Below are positions 11,916 to 23,400 of a stretch of 64,000 nt of DNA, in pieces; positions within the stretch are counted from its first letter, which is position 1; each line of letters opens with the position of its first letter. Origin of the DNA: Ursus arctos (lineage: Eukaryota > Chordata > Mammalia > Carnivora > Ursidae); contig NW_026623019.1 in NCBI RefSeq assembly GCF_023065955.2, positions 19,824,850 through 19,888,849 of the forward strand, in the 5' to 3' direction. Both the position numbers and the translations under genes were made by a program. The notes beneath the pieces are model-generated. The model saw nothing but the letters and a program-made list of their open reading frames with translations, searched no databases and had not been told where the DNA came from.

Positions 11916-12079
11916 AGACCTCCAGGCCATTGTCACTGCAAGGATAAGATTATTGGCCTCTAGAGGAAGAGGGATGGGAGGGTATTGGAGGGAGAGAAAG
12001 CAACCTTGATGAAATGGGAGAGAGATTGAAAATAGAGCCCAGTAATGACATCAGCCTTTAAAAAAACAGATAAAGGGAA

Positions 12080-12360
12080 TCAGAAAGGCAGAAGTTCTTC
12101 CATTTCCCCTTGTTCTAATACAGACCTGTCTTCACTAATTCTGTACCACCCAATCCAGACCAGGTTATACATGTTTCCTTTCTTCTCCACTGTAATCTCG
12201 TGTCCACGTCCTCCTTCCATCAGTAATCACAGGAGACTGTTAATGTGACTTTCTTATCCAATACACCATGATACCTAAAGACAGATGCTTTATCTTATTT
12301 GTCCCTGGATCCGTAGAATAGAGCACAAGGTCAGGCACTTACTAGTGCACAAAAAAGAGA
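12080..12360 (+). mobile_element. L2-like 3' end fragment
   Basis: Weak similarity to the L2 tail: tttatcttatttgtccctgg followed by agagcacaaggtcaggcact. Old and uncertain. Confidence 0.35.
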
Positions 12361-14334
12361 TAATATGGATTTGGATGGTAGGGGATTTTAATATGGTTGA
12401 AAGGTGCCATTTTGTTTAGAAAGGAGAAGTGGCTTCCTATTCTGTAATGAATTTGCTGTGAACAACATTTTTTGGCACTCTGAAATGGATGTCAGGAAAG
12501 GCTTTAATCTAATATTCATTCGTTCATTTCTTTAATTGCCCAATTGCCAAGCCTTGTTTTCTATGATGACAGAGAAGCAGGAAGAGCTTCCTATTAAGCT
12601 GAAATTGATGTTCAAAGTAAAGGTACTCAGCACTAAATCTGAATTAGTAATCAACTAATTAGATCAGTCCATATGCTTGATGGTGATGTTTTAGTTAACA
12701 TTTTCTTTAATCAGCTAATGATGCAATTCACTAAGCTTGCCTTTTTCACTTTAAACTTCTTAAGTGTGAAGTCTCCTAATCATCTTTTAGCAAAATATAT
12801 ACCTAAAAATGGAGAGAGCTTTTTAAATTTTTAGATCTAAGCCTATTTTCTTTCAGTAAAAAAAATAAAATAAAATCAACCTATTCCCTTTACTCATTTT
12901 TCTCTCTTCTTACCGAGATTACAAACAATTAAACCACTTTGTTTCCCAAGGACCTAAGCTCAAAAGCAAATGCCTATTCTAAGTAATCACAAATGATACC
13001 ATATGCCCAATCGTCCCTTGTAACATGTCTCTCTGTCATCATGGTGCAGGCAACTCATTCCAAAATGGCTGAAGAGACACCGAAGCTCTCAATTTTATAG
13101 AGTTTTAAATGGTTTGCCTGCTCATATGGTTTATAGAGGTGAAAGAATGCCAGAGTTGCCTAATTCATCTCTCCAAGCATAAATGCAGACACTGAGAAAC
13201 TGCGGCACAGATGTCCAGCCTGCCGGCTGAGTGCCTGCCCTCCGGTACAGGCTGCTTCCGACCACGTCATGCTCCTTGCCTGAGTTCAGCATTATGTTTT
13301 TCAAGTATAAGTCTGTGAAGTAACTTGATTTCTCCATTCTCTCCTTTTGCCACTCCTGCTCATTACTCTTTAATTAACATGCAGTAAAGAGGCTTTTAGG
13401 CTCTACTTCCACTTTTTATAGAGACTCTCAGTTAGCTCAAGTCAAGTGTTAGAGATTTAATCATTTGTAAAACAAAGAAGAAATGAAAACAAAGTGATTT
13501 AAAAAACATCTGTCATTGCAAACATGCTGCTGTAGATAATTTCCATAATGTTAAGAGCCAGGGTCCATGTTTTATTTAAATGGCAAAAGGCTTCTGATCT
13601 ATAGAAACATTTATCTATGAAATAGGGCACGTATTTAAGCAAGCAAACAAAAAAGCATGGCATTGGCAACAAAAGAACTTACGTTTATTTTTCTGAGAAA
13701 AGAAAATCTTAACATGGTGTTACATATGTGGCTTTAATTTCCCTTTCATAATTCCTAGGCCTTTCCTATCCATTTTTTTTCAAGAGCATCAGTGCACTGC
13801 TGGGTAGATATTAAGTTTGCAAAAATATATGTACACATTATGCAAAATTAAGGGCCTTACATATGAGTGGTTTTGTACAAAAGTTTGTCCTATGTCACCA
13901 AATGGAAACTGAGAACGCTTTTCTGTGGCGATATTATAAATGGTACTTAATTTTGTAGGCCAGTTCATGAAAGGCTGGCTTTTTAATATTCCAGGACAGA
14001 ACTTAAAAAAGCAGAAACACATGTCCTGTGGTGGCAGCAGTGAGGGCAGGGTCCTCGTCCTTTCCCAGCAGTTGCAAAACAGCTACGTCGCTGCTCCCAG
14101 AGGGGTTCGGATGTAGAGTATTCATAAAACAGAAGTTCATAGTTTGGGGTTGGTTCATGCAAGAAATAAATGATGTGCTAATCTTCTTTATAGTGTTGAA
14201 CAATAATAATGAGGTGGGCATACACAGACATCCAGTAGAAAATGGAATGCAAAATGATGCCTGTATGCCCCTCCCCGCCAACACAGAAAGAACACTTAAT
14301 TCAGGGGCCATTTCCTGCATGAGAGGAGCTGTCA
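12361..14334. other. Unique sequence with TAAT-rich core
   Basis: No repeat family recognised over nearly 2 kb. The part at about 12500-12800 is dense in TAAT/ATTA cores and could be a conserved regulatory element (inference only). Around 13160-13220 a gagaaactgcggcacag string hints at a very decayed MIR. Confidence 0.4.
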
Positions 14335-14500
14335 CATACAGATCATTTAAACTTTATTTCAACCCTGTCAGGAAGGTATTATTATGTCCAGCTCACAAGT
14401 GAGAAAAGTGAGCACAGCAGGCCCAGCTATTTGTCCCCAGACTCTCAGCATCGAGGTAGAAGAACTTGGATTCAAACTCTGCTTCACTCCTATACCCAAG
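14335..14500 (-). mobile_element. MIR SINE, antisense
   Basis: Contains tcaaccctgtcaggaaggta, agctcacaagtgagaaaagt, the gcccagctatttgtccccag block and cttggattcaaactctgctt. This is the reverse MIR from its 3' part into the core. Confidence 0.75.
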
Positions 14501-14635
14501 GTTGGTTCTTCCGCCAACCCAAATGGCTGTTATCAAACCGGGTCTGGGAGCTAAAAGGTTCAAGGATACATATTCAAACAAAAGGCAAGCTAAGCACTCT
14601 CGAAGCCTCTCCTTGCATAGATTTAAGTGTCCCTA

Positions 14636-14680
14636 GCAACAACAACAGCAACAACAACAAAAAAAAAAAAAAAAAAAAAG
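14636..14680. repeat. (CAA)n and poly(A) tract
   Basis: Four to five CAA/GCAA units lead into about 20 A. No retrotransposed body is obvious upstream. Confidence 0.9.
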
Positions 14681-15748
14681 GAAAGAAACCAACTTTAAAT
14701 GATAATTACATTAATTCCTCAGAGGACATAAACAGAATTTTTAAAACCACATAATTAAAGACATCAGTATAACTATCTGGCCTGGGTTTCAGATCTAACC
14801 ACCACAGTGGAGCTAAAACCAATTTATCCATTCTCCAAAGCAGAGGCTGCCAGCCAATAATGTCTCAAAGGAATGGAACAAATATTCAATTTAAGCGTAA
14901 ACACCATAGTTTTCAGATAGTGGTGCTGATGTGGATCCTTTAAAAAAAAATACACCCAGAATAATTTACATTTCCCTTTTTGACAAATGACAGTTATTTT
15001 GTAACTTTAATGTTTACTTAACTTATACTAAAAGAAATTTCAAGGGTCTGCAAATGAATTTAATACTTGACAATATGCTACATTACAGCTGCATTTTTGT
15101 GCCAGCACACCTGTTTTCTATCACTCTGATGCATATTGTTTAAATGTTTGTAAGTTCAGAGGATAAATGTACATCTGTAAAACTGTTGCTTCCTTTAAAT
15201 GCTAAATTATAGTGTTACTGAAATTATCATTGTACTGTATCAATTTCAAGTCCAGAAAAAACAGACGTTTATTTGAGTTATTACTTCTTACCTTTTATTA
15301 GTATTTGTATTCAGAACTCATTGACTTCCTTATTTTTTAAGTGCTGTGTTCAGCGTTGACAATTATACTCTAGACCTGTTTCTTAAACTTACAGTAAAAA
15401 AAGAAAAAAAAAAAAAAACGAAGATGAACTTATTGATAAAAACACCAATATCTTACTAACTCCATGAAAAAAATAAGAGGAAATGTTTACTTTTTCCTAA
15501 AAAAGATGCTATTTCAAATACTAGAATATTTTAAAATGTATTAATAATATTAATGGTTTTACATATATGCATACTTGTAGGAACCAAGAAAGAAAAAAGT
15601 AAAAAATATTTAGAAATGAATTGAACTATGAAAAAAAGGCGTTTAAAATTATTTCTGGAGTTTGGATGTTGTTTTATCTCATTCACTGCATACATTTACA
15701 AACCATGATACATTGAAGTGGTATTTGGGACAGTGTCCCCTGAGAAAT
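14681..15748. other. Unassigned unique sequence
   Basis: No repeat family seen apart from A-rich stretches near 15395-15418. The section at about 14950-15290 lacks any repeat signature and is a candidate for a conserved non-coding block. Confidence 0.4.
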
Positions 15749-15764
15749 AGGAATCAACTTTTTC

Positions 15765-15949
15765 TTTCGCTTTTTTTTTTTTTTTTGAGGGGGGAAGGGC
15801 CAACGGGAGGGAGAGAGAGAGGGGGAATCTCAAGCAGTCTCCATGTCCAGCACGGAGCCCCCATGGGGCTTAATCTCACAACCCTGAGATCATGACCTGA
15901 GCCGAAGTCAAGGGTCACTGCTTAACTGACTGAGCCACCCAGGCGCCCC
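15765..15949 (-). mobile_element. CAN-SINE, antisense
   Basis: A T tract, then a GA-rich block, tctcaagcagtctcc, ccctgagatcatgacctgag, and a head ending ccacccaggcgcccc. Flanking repeats at 15749-15764 and 15950-15965 agree at 14 of 16 positions (aggaatcaac and aggaaacagc, then tttttc), so the duplication is decayed. Confidence 0.93.
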
Positions 15950-16024
15950 AGGAAACAGCTTTTTCAAAATACTTCATTTTATATCTATTCTATACATTTT
16001 ATAAGTTATCATAGATGCAGTGAA

Positions 16025-16235
16025 AATATCTGTACTTTGGAATCAGACCATCCTATATTTGAACTCTGGTTCTACCTTTTAGTGGCTGGGAGATGCTGAG
16101 CAGTTTATATAAATCATTCAAGCATTTGTTTCTCCATCTATAAATAGACAATAGCATCTATTCTGCAGAGTGCCGTGAGGATTAAAAGAATTAATCCACA
16201 CAGTAAGCACCAAGGAAATATTAACTCTCTCACTT
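16025..16235 (+). mobile_element. MIR SINE, sense
   Basis: Clear MIR order: tttggaatcagaccatccta, tttgaactctggttctacct, tttctccatctataaataga, then gtgaggattaaaagaatta. Confidence 0.8.
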
Positions 16236-16608
16236 TATACCCATGTTCCAACTCTATCCTTTATTTGGTGCTGTGTATACTTGGGTTAAGTCATGTTGTA
16301 GTTAACCACACAAACCTCATAAATATGACAATGCTATTCTGTGGTATTTGGGTTGAAAGGGACCATAGGCTTTATTTAGTACAACTCCTATAGACAACTA
16401 TAGGAATTACCTAGCCCAATCCCTGTTGGGCTTTGCATTCTTTGCAGTACTAGTGAAATTTTTGAGTCAAGGTGAGACAGGCCAGATAAGAACCTTACCA
16501 AGACATAGATCCATAAGGGCTGCTAAAACATCACTAGGTTCCAACTCACTCAATTTCCTACACAGGACTATTTGCATAACTGGAAAAAATGTAAACTTGT
16601 GTCCCCCG
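16236..16608. other. Unassigned unique sequence
   Basis: No repeat or gene recognised. Opposing open frames at 16426-16664 look fortuitous. Confidence 0.4.
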
Positions 16609-17202
16609 TGTTTATTTTCTATTGCTGTGCAACGAATGCTTACAAACTTAGTAGCTTGAAACAATACAAATTTGTTATCTTGTAGTGTCTGTAGGTGACA
16701 AGTCTAGACATGCTGTGACTAGGCCCTCTGCTCAGAGTCTCGCTGGGCTGTCATCTCATCTAGGGCTCAAGGTTCTCTTCCAAGATCATTGGTGTTGGCA
16801 GAATTTAATTCCTTGCAGTTTAGGATTGAAGTCCCCATGTTCTTGTGAGCTGTCAGCTGGGGACTACTCTTAGCTCCTAGACAGTGGCTGCAGTTCCTTG
16901 CCATGTGCCCCCAGTTAAACACTAGTTAGACAATTCATAGCATGTGAACTTTCTTCCATGTGAGCCTGAATATGTCTCTGTGACTTCCTCTTCTATGGCC
17001 AGCCAGAGAAAATGCTCTACTTTTAAAGGACTCACCTGGTTAGAACAGACTCACCTAGCATAATCTCCCTTTGGCATCTGACAGCATGTAATCATGGGAG
17101 CAATACCTTAACATGTTAACAGGCCACTCACACTCATGAGGATTATACAGAGCATGTACACCAGGAAATTGGGGGGGCCCTCATAAGATCCTGGCTACCA
17201 TA
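16609..17202 (-). mobile_element. Old LTR-like repeat, antisense
   Basis: Starts tgtttattttctattgctgt and carries caaacttagtagcttgaaac, ctctgctcagagtctcgctg, gcagaatttaattccttgca, agtggctgcagttccttgcc and a terminal ccaggaaattggggggg-type block. I recognise this order as a common mammalian LTR-like repeat close to the MLT1/MaLR group, but cannot give the exact family. Confidence 0.65.
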
Positions 17203-18041
17203 CTCTTCCAACAAAGGGAACAGTAAATTAAAGAAGAAAAGAAAGAAACAAAGGTCTTTGCCAGCACTGACATATCTTGGGTGGGTAGTCTGACCACGGG
17301 CATAAGTAAGTTGCAAAAGTCCCCGATGCCCATGCCACCAGCCCTGAAAAACTCATTTATTCCCTTAATGTCACAAAATAAATGCCTAAGTAAACAATAT
17401 TTAAATATTGCTTATTTGAAGGTTCACTAAATTATTACCCTCCCCTGGATACCCATATTTGTCTTTCAAATACTTTCAAATCATTATTATGATATTTTCT
17501 CATTTCAAAGGTTCTGCTGAGAATAGAACCCACCATTGACTTAATGTCAGTTTTGGCCCCTAGGATAATGGAGGGATGCTACTTAAAATATATTTGACTA
17601 TATGATGAATTTCCACTTAATTAAATGTTAATATGTAAATAAGACATAATCAAGTTGTAGTACCTAGGAGATGTTATGTTGTTACTGGAGATGAAAGAGA
17701 TAGAGATGGTTAAGGGACTTTCTTGAGGCCACAGTCTGACATGGTCAAGATCAGTCTAGGAGAGGTGTGCTTGACTGCAAGCATCAGCCAGCTCATAGAT
17801 GCACAGAGTTTACTCCACGCAGCCCAGATATCAGATTTCTGGAACACTGCTAATTTCAGGGTTCATGTGCTTCCCACAATTTAGTGTTTTAATGAACACT
17901 GTCCTAGGTACACACCAGTAGGATTGCACTGCAGTGGAAAGGCATTATTGGGTCTATAGTCAGGGGTGGCCAAGAAATGCCGCACTGGCAAATGGTTAAT
18001 GAGTTAAGTCTTCACTTGGAAATTACTGATTTAGAGGTTTT

Positions 18042-18075
<34 letters not shown>

Positions 18076-18272
18076 AATGACTCCCTATAATCAGCAAATT
18101 CTTGTTCCTTTTATTTTCTTCTGTAAGCCAATGAGACAGGAGATTCCTCTGCTCCACAATTCCTACCAGGGAATGAATTCAACAGATGAAAGAATGGCAA
18201 TAATTTGAATGATTAATGTTTTGAGGGAGTGATTTGCAGGTACTGATTCCTTGGAACCAGAGGAGAAAATTT
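17203..18272. other. Unassigned unique sequence
   Basis: No gene or repeat family recognised apart from the TTG repeat listed separately. Confidence 0.45.
18039..18073. repeat. (TTG)n microsatellite
   Basis: About ten TTG units after a short T run. Confidence 0.96.
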
Positions 18273-18285
18273 GAGGGGGAAACTT
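18273..18285. repeat. 13-bp target duplication, left copy
   Basis: gagggggaaactt, repeated exactly at 18892-18904. It bounds the inverted L1 insertion. Confidence 0.9.
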
Positions 18286-18498
18286 TATTATTTTTTTTCT
18301 CCTAAAATGTGGATTTTTTAAAATTTGACAAACATTTATTTTTATTTTTTTATTATGTTGAGTTAGCCAACATATAGTACATCATTAGTTTTTGCTGTAG
18401 TGTTCAATGATTCATTAGTTGCCTATAACACCCAGTGCTCATCACATGTGCCCTCCTTAATACCCATCACCTGGCTACCCCATCCCCCCAGCCTCAGC
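18286..18498 (-). mobile_element. Carnivore L1 3' end, antisense
   Basis: The T-rich left edge is the complement of the A tail. After it come acatatagtacatcattagt, ttcaatgattcattagttgc, ctataacacccagtgctcat and gccctccttaatacccatca, the reverse of the carnivore L1 3' UTR also seen at 27040-27200 and, in sense, at 54905-55080. It is the 3' part of an inverted insertion that continues to 18891. Confidence 0.9.
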
Positions 18499-18891
18499 AA
18501 TCAGACAACAAAAAGAAATAAAAGGCATTCAGAGTGACAAATAAGGAAGTCAAACTCTTTCTCCTCGCAGATGACATGATACTTTATGTGGAAAATTCAA
18601 AAGACTCCACCCCCAAATTACTAGAACTCATACAGCAATTCAGCAACGTGGCAGGAAACAAAATCAATGCTCAGAAATCAGTTGCATTTCTATACACTAA
18701 CAATGTAACTGAAGAAAGAGAAATTAAGGAATCGATTCCATTTACAATAGCACCAAAACCCATAAGGTATCTGGGAATAAACCTAACCAAAGAGATAAAG
18801 GATCTATACTCTAGAAACTACAGAACACTTATGAAAGAAATTGAGGAAGACACAAAGAGATGGAAAAACATTCCATGCTCATGGATTGGAA
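18499..18891 (+). mobile_element. L1 ORF2 RT fragment, inverted 5' part
   Basis: The plus strand encodes the end of the L1 reverse transcriptase core. The open frame 18534-19091 starts after it and shows ADD at residues 12-14 followed by MILYVEN, then [39 protein letters not shown] and [18 protein letters not shown]1 identity stops at about residue 119. The remaining 66 residues are read-through into the flanking DNA beyond the target duplication. The segment is opposite in orientation to the L1 3' end at 18286-18498, and both sit inside one pair of 13-bp repeats. Confidence 0.93.
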
Positions 18892-18904
18892 GAGGGGGAA
18901 ACTT
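18892..18904. repeat. 13-bp target duplication, right copy
   Basis: Exact copy of 18273-18285, immediately after L1 identity ends. Confidence 0.9.
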
Positions 18905-20954
18905 GAATGCTTTGTCAGATAAAGAACCTTGGCATTGTATGCACGCTGCAGTCCTTGTGAGGTGCTTCCGTGCCTATGGGATAGTAGACGGAAGACAATC
19001 CTACAGACGTGCACCCCCTACAGGAGTAGCAAAGTATGCTTACACAGGTAGCAAAGTGGTCCTTATTAGACCATTCTATTTGCCAACTTAATGGGGAAAT
19101 TTAGGGGAAGGCCTACATATGTGATAGAAATGAAAGTGCAAGGATGGAGCAATATTTACAGGTGAGTAGGAAAATAGAACAGCTACTTGGTAAGGATTCC
19201 TCAACGTGGAACATGAGAGAAGGTAAAGGAATGGAGAGAGGTAACTAGTCTGAACCAAAAACATTGCCTCTTGGAGCTTTTTGATGAATATTGTAATTTA
19301 TTAAAATATTTTGGCTGGGTAGCTCTCGATCAAGATACTTTTTATTGGATTATCAAAGTTTGTGTAGTAGCCCTATTCCACTGTTTGTCACTAGTTTAGT
19401 ATTTGATGGCCTTGGAATAAATATGAAACTATGTTCTTTCATCTTATCTGAGAATGAATAGTAGGGCATTTTAGATAGAGATTATATTTTCATGTTAATG
19501 TCATGGATATAAAAACTTTCAAAAAGGAATCAGTTCCAAAGAATCCCACTTAACTTCTATTTGCCTACAAGAAGCTCTATGTATCAAGTTAGAGCTGCAC
19601 CTAAAATAGATATGGCCATTTTAAAGAAGATATAAAATGCCTTCATGTTCTGAGAATAAAGAGACTTAAAAGGATCTTCGTGGTCTCAGCAGAGAGAGTG
19701 AGCTGGCCAAATTGAGTTACAGAAAGAGAGGTAGTACACTCAGGAGCTGTAGATGGATTGAATTCACAGCACCCAATAAATTACATCTTCAGAAGAGCGA
19801 GGGTCAATGAGCTCTCTAAGAACATTCGAAGCACACATTTTCATACTCATGTTCTCACCATAGATACATCTGAAGTTGAAACCTAAGGTTTGCTCCACCT
19901 TTTTTAATAATTCACGCCTATGAAATGCAGAAAGCAGTCAGCCCCTGGGGTCAGCTTTTTACATTGGAGTGTCTACCAATCACTCTTTTCCTCTGACTGA
20001 CTTTAACATTTTCAATGTATATTGTTAATCGTTCATTTACTGATTAGTTACTACGCATTTGGGGGGATCATCTTAGATTGTCCAAACTTTAATTCTAACA
20101 TTCTTGAATTTAAGAATTTGGTATATAATAGCACCCAATCTGCTACACAGAGTGGATATAAAACCAAACTATAGTGAGCAGGCTGAGTTGCAGTTGGAAA
20201 GCTATCCAAAACTTGGATAAGAATATCCAGTCTTTTCTCTTAAAATGTGGAGCCCTATCTACTTCACTCAGTGAAAACTCCTAGACTCCTTTGTATACCC
20301 ATGCTTGACCAGCTTCTTGGACCAGGCTTCCTGGCCAAAATAAAATACTTAGAACTGATCCACTCATGTTTTTTACTATCTAAAACTTAAATTTTAAAAA
20401 TCCGATGATCTTTTACAGTTTTAAGAATGGCAGGAGAACCTACTGAATGTCAGACATTATCTTTCCAAATATAAACAATTGTTTTCACTTCCTCTGTCCC
20501 TATAACAGTTATCTGAACACATTTTTATATTATGAATCAGTTCCCTGAATAATGCTAATCGACTATTCAATTAAAACTTACAACTCTATTTCTTCATGAA
20601 GAGTTCAAAACCTGCAAAGCTCACATCAGAAACCAGCGTCTCTCTCAGTGTTGACAATAATATTAGTATGAAACATCTTTCAGATACTCTCATTTCTTTC
20701 CTGCATGTAATATAAAGCCTATCATCAACTCAGCCTCTAAGTAAACATAGCAATATGTGGTCTCAACATGGGAGCCATTCGTCGCTTTGAAGACAGTGTC
20801 AATTATTGCTTAAATATTCAAAACTGGCTCTGCATCCCAACAGTCAGCAGCAGCACATTTACTCAGCAATGACACTTTTATGTAATGTGAAGGTTTAAAA
20901 AAACCTGCTGTTCTCATCTATTCATATGTATTAGATCTCTTTCAAAACTTACAT
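18905..20954. other. Unassigned unique sequence
   Basis: Two kilobases without a recognised repeat or gene. Only short frames occur. Confidence 0.45.
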
Positions 20955-21493
20955 TCATGTCCAAAAGATATAAAGAACTTATGCAATTTAATATCAAAAA
21001 ACCAAATTACCCAATAAAAATATGGGCAGAGGACCTGAATAGAGATTTTTCCAAAGAAGGCATACAGATGGCTAACAGGCATATGAAAAGATGCTCGACA
21101 TCACTAAGCATCAGGGAGCTACAAATCAAAACCACAAGGAGTATCAATCTCGCACCTGTCAGAATGGCTACTATCAAAAAGGCAAAAAATAACAAGTGTT
21201 GGCGAGGATGTAGAGAAAAGGGAACCCTGGGACACTGTAGCTGGCTATATACATTGGGGCAGCCACTATGGAAAACAGTATGGAAGTTCCTCAGAAAATT
21301 ACAAAAAGAACTGCCATATGATCCAGCAATTCCACTTCTGGGTATTAATCCAAAGAAAGTGAAAACACTAATCCGAAGAGAAACATGCACACATATGTTC
21401 ATTGCAGCATTATTTCTAGTAGCCAGCATATGGAAGCAACCTCAACTTATGTGTCCATTCATAGATGAATGTATAAAGAAGATGTGGCATGCA

Positions 21494-21535
<42 letters not shown>

Positions 21536-21800
21536 AACACAATGTGAAACATTACACAGCCATAAAAAAGAATGAGCTCTTGCCATTTGCAACAACATGG
21601 ATGGACCTAGAGGGTATTACACTAAGTGAAATAAGTCAGACAAAGAAAGATACATACCATATGATTTCACTTATATGTGCAATCCAAAAAACAAAACAAA
21701 TGAACAAACAAAAACAGACTTATAGATACAGGAAACAAACTTTTGGTTACCAGGGAGAGAGGGGTTGGGAGATAGGCATAATAGGTGAAGGGGATAGAAA
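20955..21800 (+). mobile_element. L1 ORF2 C-terminus and 3' end, sense
   Basis: The open frame 20957-21547 (196 codons) is L1 ORF2 C-terminal: [20 protein letters not shown], then [38 protein letters not shown] and [10 protein letters not shown]. The zinc-finger-like motif CX3CX7HX4C has C81, C85 and H93 but tyrosine at residue 98 in place of the last cysteine, so it is damaged. A (CA)n expansion at 21495-21533 replaces the usual YTMEYY codons and breaks the frame. The 3' tail runs on through aacatggatggacctagagg and accagggagagagggg. The 5' end is truncated. Confidence 0.92.
21495..21533. repeat. (CA)n microsatellite inside L1
   Basis: About 19 CA units lie at the ORF2 position that normally encodes the residues after KKMW. 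Expansion of a short ancestral ACACA string is likely. Confidence 0.97.
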
Positions 21801-21971
21801 AAAGGCCTCACATTCATGCTCATTTGAGCACGGCCAACTAAGTCTGAATTATGTTTTATAATAGTTTATAGTTTTAGGTGTATTAGAACACTATTATCTC
21901 TGAATCAATAATGAGTATTATGTACAAAAGAGGTGGTGTTCCAACCTGTATTTTTATTTTATTTTTTTCTA

Positions 21972-22151
21972 TTTTTTTTAAAGATTTTATTTATTTATTT
22001 GAGAGAGAGAGAGCAGAGAGAGAGAGCGAGAGCGCACGCACAAGCAGCGGGGCTGAGCAGGGAGCCCGACATGGGGCTCAGTCCCAGGACCCTGAGATCA
22101 TGACCTGAGGTAAAGGTAGATGCTTAACTGACTGAGCCACCCAGGCGCCCC
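21972..22151 (-). mobile_element. CAN-SINE, antisense
   Basis: aaagattttatttatttatt, GA repeats, gggagcccgacatggggctc, ccctgagatcatgacctgag, and a head ending ccacccaggcgcccc. The flanks are T-rich and no clear duplication is visible. Confidence 0.95.
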
Positions 22152-22967
22152 TTGGTTTGTTTTTTTTTTTTTTTTTTAAGGGACCCTGGATTAAGAGCCA
22201 CTCTGAGCTTAGCTGAAATGTGGCAAGCTGTCTCTAATTGCAGAAACCTACTTGGCATTATTATTGCTATTTGTGATCTCCCTTTTGCACATGTTCAGCC
22301 GAATTACTTCACTTCCGTACTGGCTTTCAGTGGTGCTTTGTCCTGAGCTGTGTTTTTCCCCAGGTCAGTGATTATTGTTTACCATTGTACCAGCTACTTA
22401 TCTCTCATATACACGTGCCCCAATCCCAATTTTTTTTTTTTTATATCCTGCCACTTGACACCTAAAGATAATGGAGCAAAGATGAGGTTGTGCTTTGTCT
22501 TGTTGGACTAATCCAGAGAGGCCCTGGAATATTCTCTAGCCTGGAATATATTAGCCTAGTCAGAAATGGTGGAGTTCAGTTTGAGAGTTCTTTCTTACTG
22601 ATAGTCATGAGACCTAGCATTTAATGTCCCGTACTGGGTGAGGGGGGGCACTCCATGAGGGGGGGCACTCCAGGGGGGGCAGGCCAAAGTATCTCTTAAC
22701 CTCCATTCAACCATTACTCCCTTGCTTATTGCACACTCCTTACCAAATGATATTTCAAGGCCAGTATTTTAGAATTAAAATGTAATCTCTGAGCCAGCCC
22801 CATGGAGAATAGATCTAGTTTTCCACTGTGCTTTTCACAGCAGCTCTGAAGGTATGGGAATGTTCCCCAGCCCTGCAGGTGCCCTTAGCTACTGCATTAG
22901 TCCCATTGGTTTGCCCGGGATCCTCTGTACTGGCCCCATCTTGTGGGCGACCTGCATGCCTCAGAGC
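22152..22967. other. Unique sequence with G-rich minisatellite
   Basis: T-runs at about 22160-22178 and 22431-22442. Apart from the 17-bp G-rich repeat at 22639-22680, nothing was recognised. Confidence 0.45.
22639..22680 (+). repeat. 17-bp G-rich tandem repeat
   Basis: The unit tgagggggggcactcca occurs twice exactly (22639-22655, 22656-22672), followed by a partial third gggggggc. Each unit carries a run of seven G. Confidence 0.95.
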
Positions 22968-22980
22968 CAAGCCATATTTT

Positions 22981-23176
22981 CTTGTTCTTTTTTAAAGATT
23001 TTATTTATTTGAGAATGAGTGAGAGAGTGCATAAGCAGGGGGACCAACAGGCAGAGGGAGAGGGAGAAGCAGGCTCCCCACTGAGCAGGGAGCCCGATGC
23101 AGGGCTTAATCTGACACTGGGATCATGACCTGAGCCAAAGGCAGATGCTTAACCAACTGAGCCACCCAGGACCCCC
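22981..23176 (-). mobile_element. CAN-SINE A, antisense, nested in tail of SINE B
   Basis: tttttaaagattttatttat, a GA-rich block, gagcagggagcccgatgcag, gggatcatgacctgagccaa, and a head ending ccacccaggacccc. It lies directly against SINE B in the same orientation. The only visible flanking duplication encloses both elements, so this copy probably landed in the A-rich tail of SINE B. Confidence 0.93.
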
Positions 23177-23387
23177 TCTTTTTTTTTTCCCCTAAGATTT
23201 TATTTATTTGAGAGAGAGAGAGAGCAGAGAGAGAGAGAGTGCACAAGCAGCGGGGAGGGGCAGAGGGAGAGGGAGAAGCAAACTCCCACTGAACAGGGAG
23301 TTCCTTGCAGGACTCGATCCCAGAACCTTGGGATCCTGACCTGAACCGAAGGCAGACACTTAACTGACTGAGCCACCCAGACGCCCC
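23177..23387 (-). mobile_element. CAN-SINE B, antisense
   Basis: A T tract, ctaagattttatttatttga, GA repeats, aactcccactgaacagggag, cagaaccttgggatcctgac, and a head ending ccacccagacgccccc. Outer flanking repeats are 22968-22980 (caagccatatttt) and 23388-23400 (caagccacatttt), 12 of 13 matching. Confidence 0.94.
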
Positions 23388-23400
23388 CAAGCCACATTTT

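Noticed and set aside
14003..14402. Overlapping frames of 110 and 124 codons on opposite strands
   Set aside because: Chance frames in unique DNA running into an antisense MIR; no protein resemblance and no splice context.
21007..21429. 140-codon minus-strand frame
   Set aside because: Antisense shadow of L1 ORF2 C-terminal codons on the plus strand.
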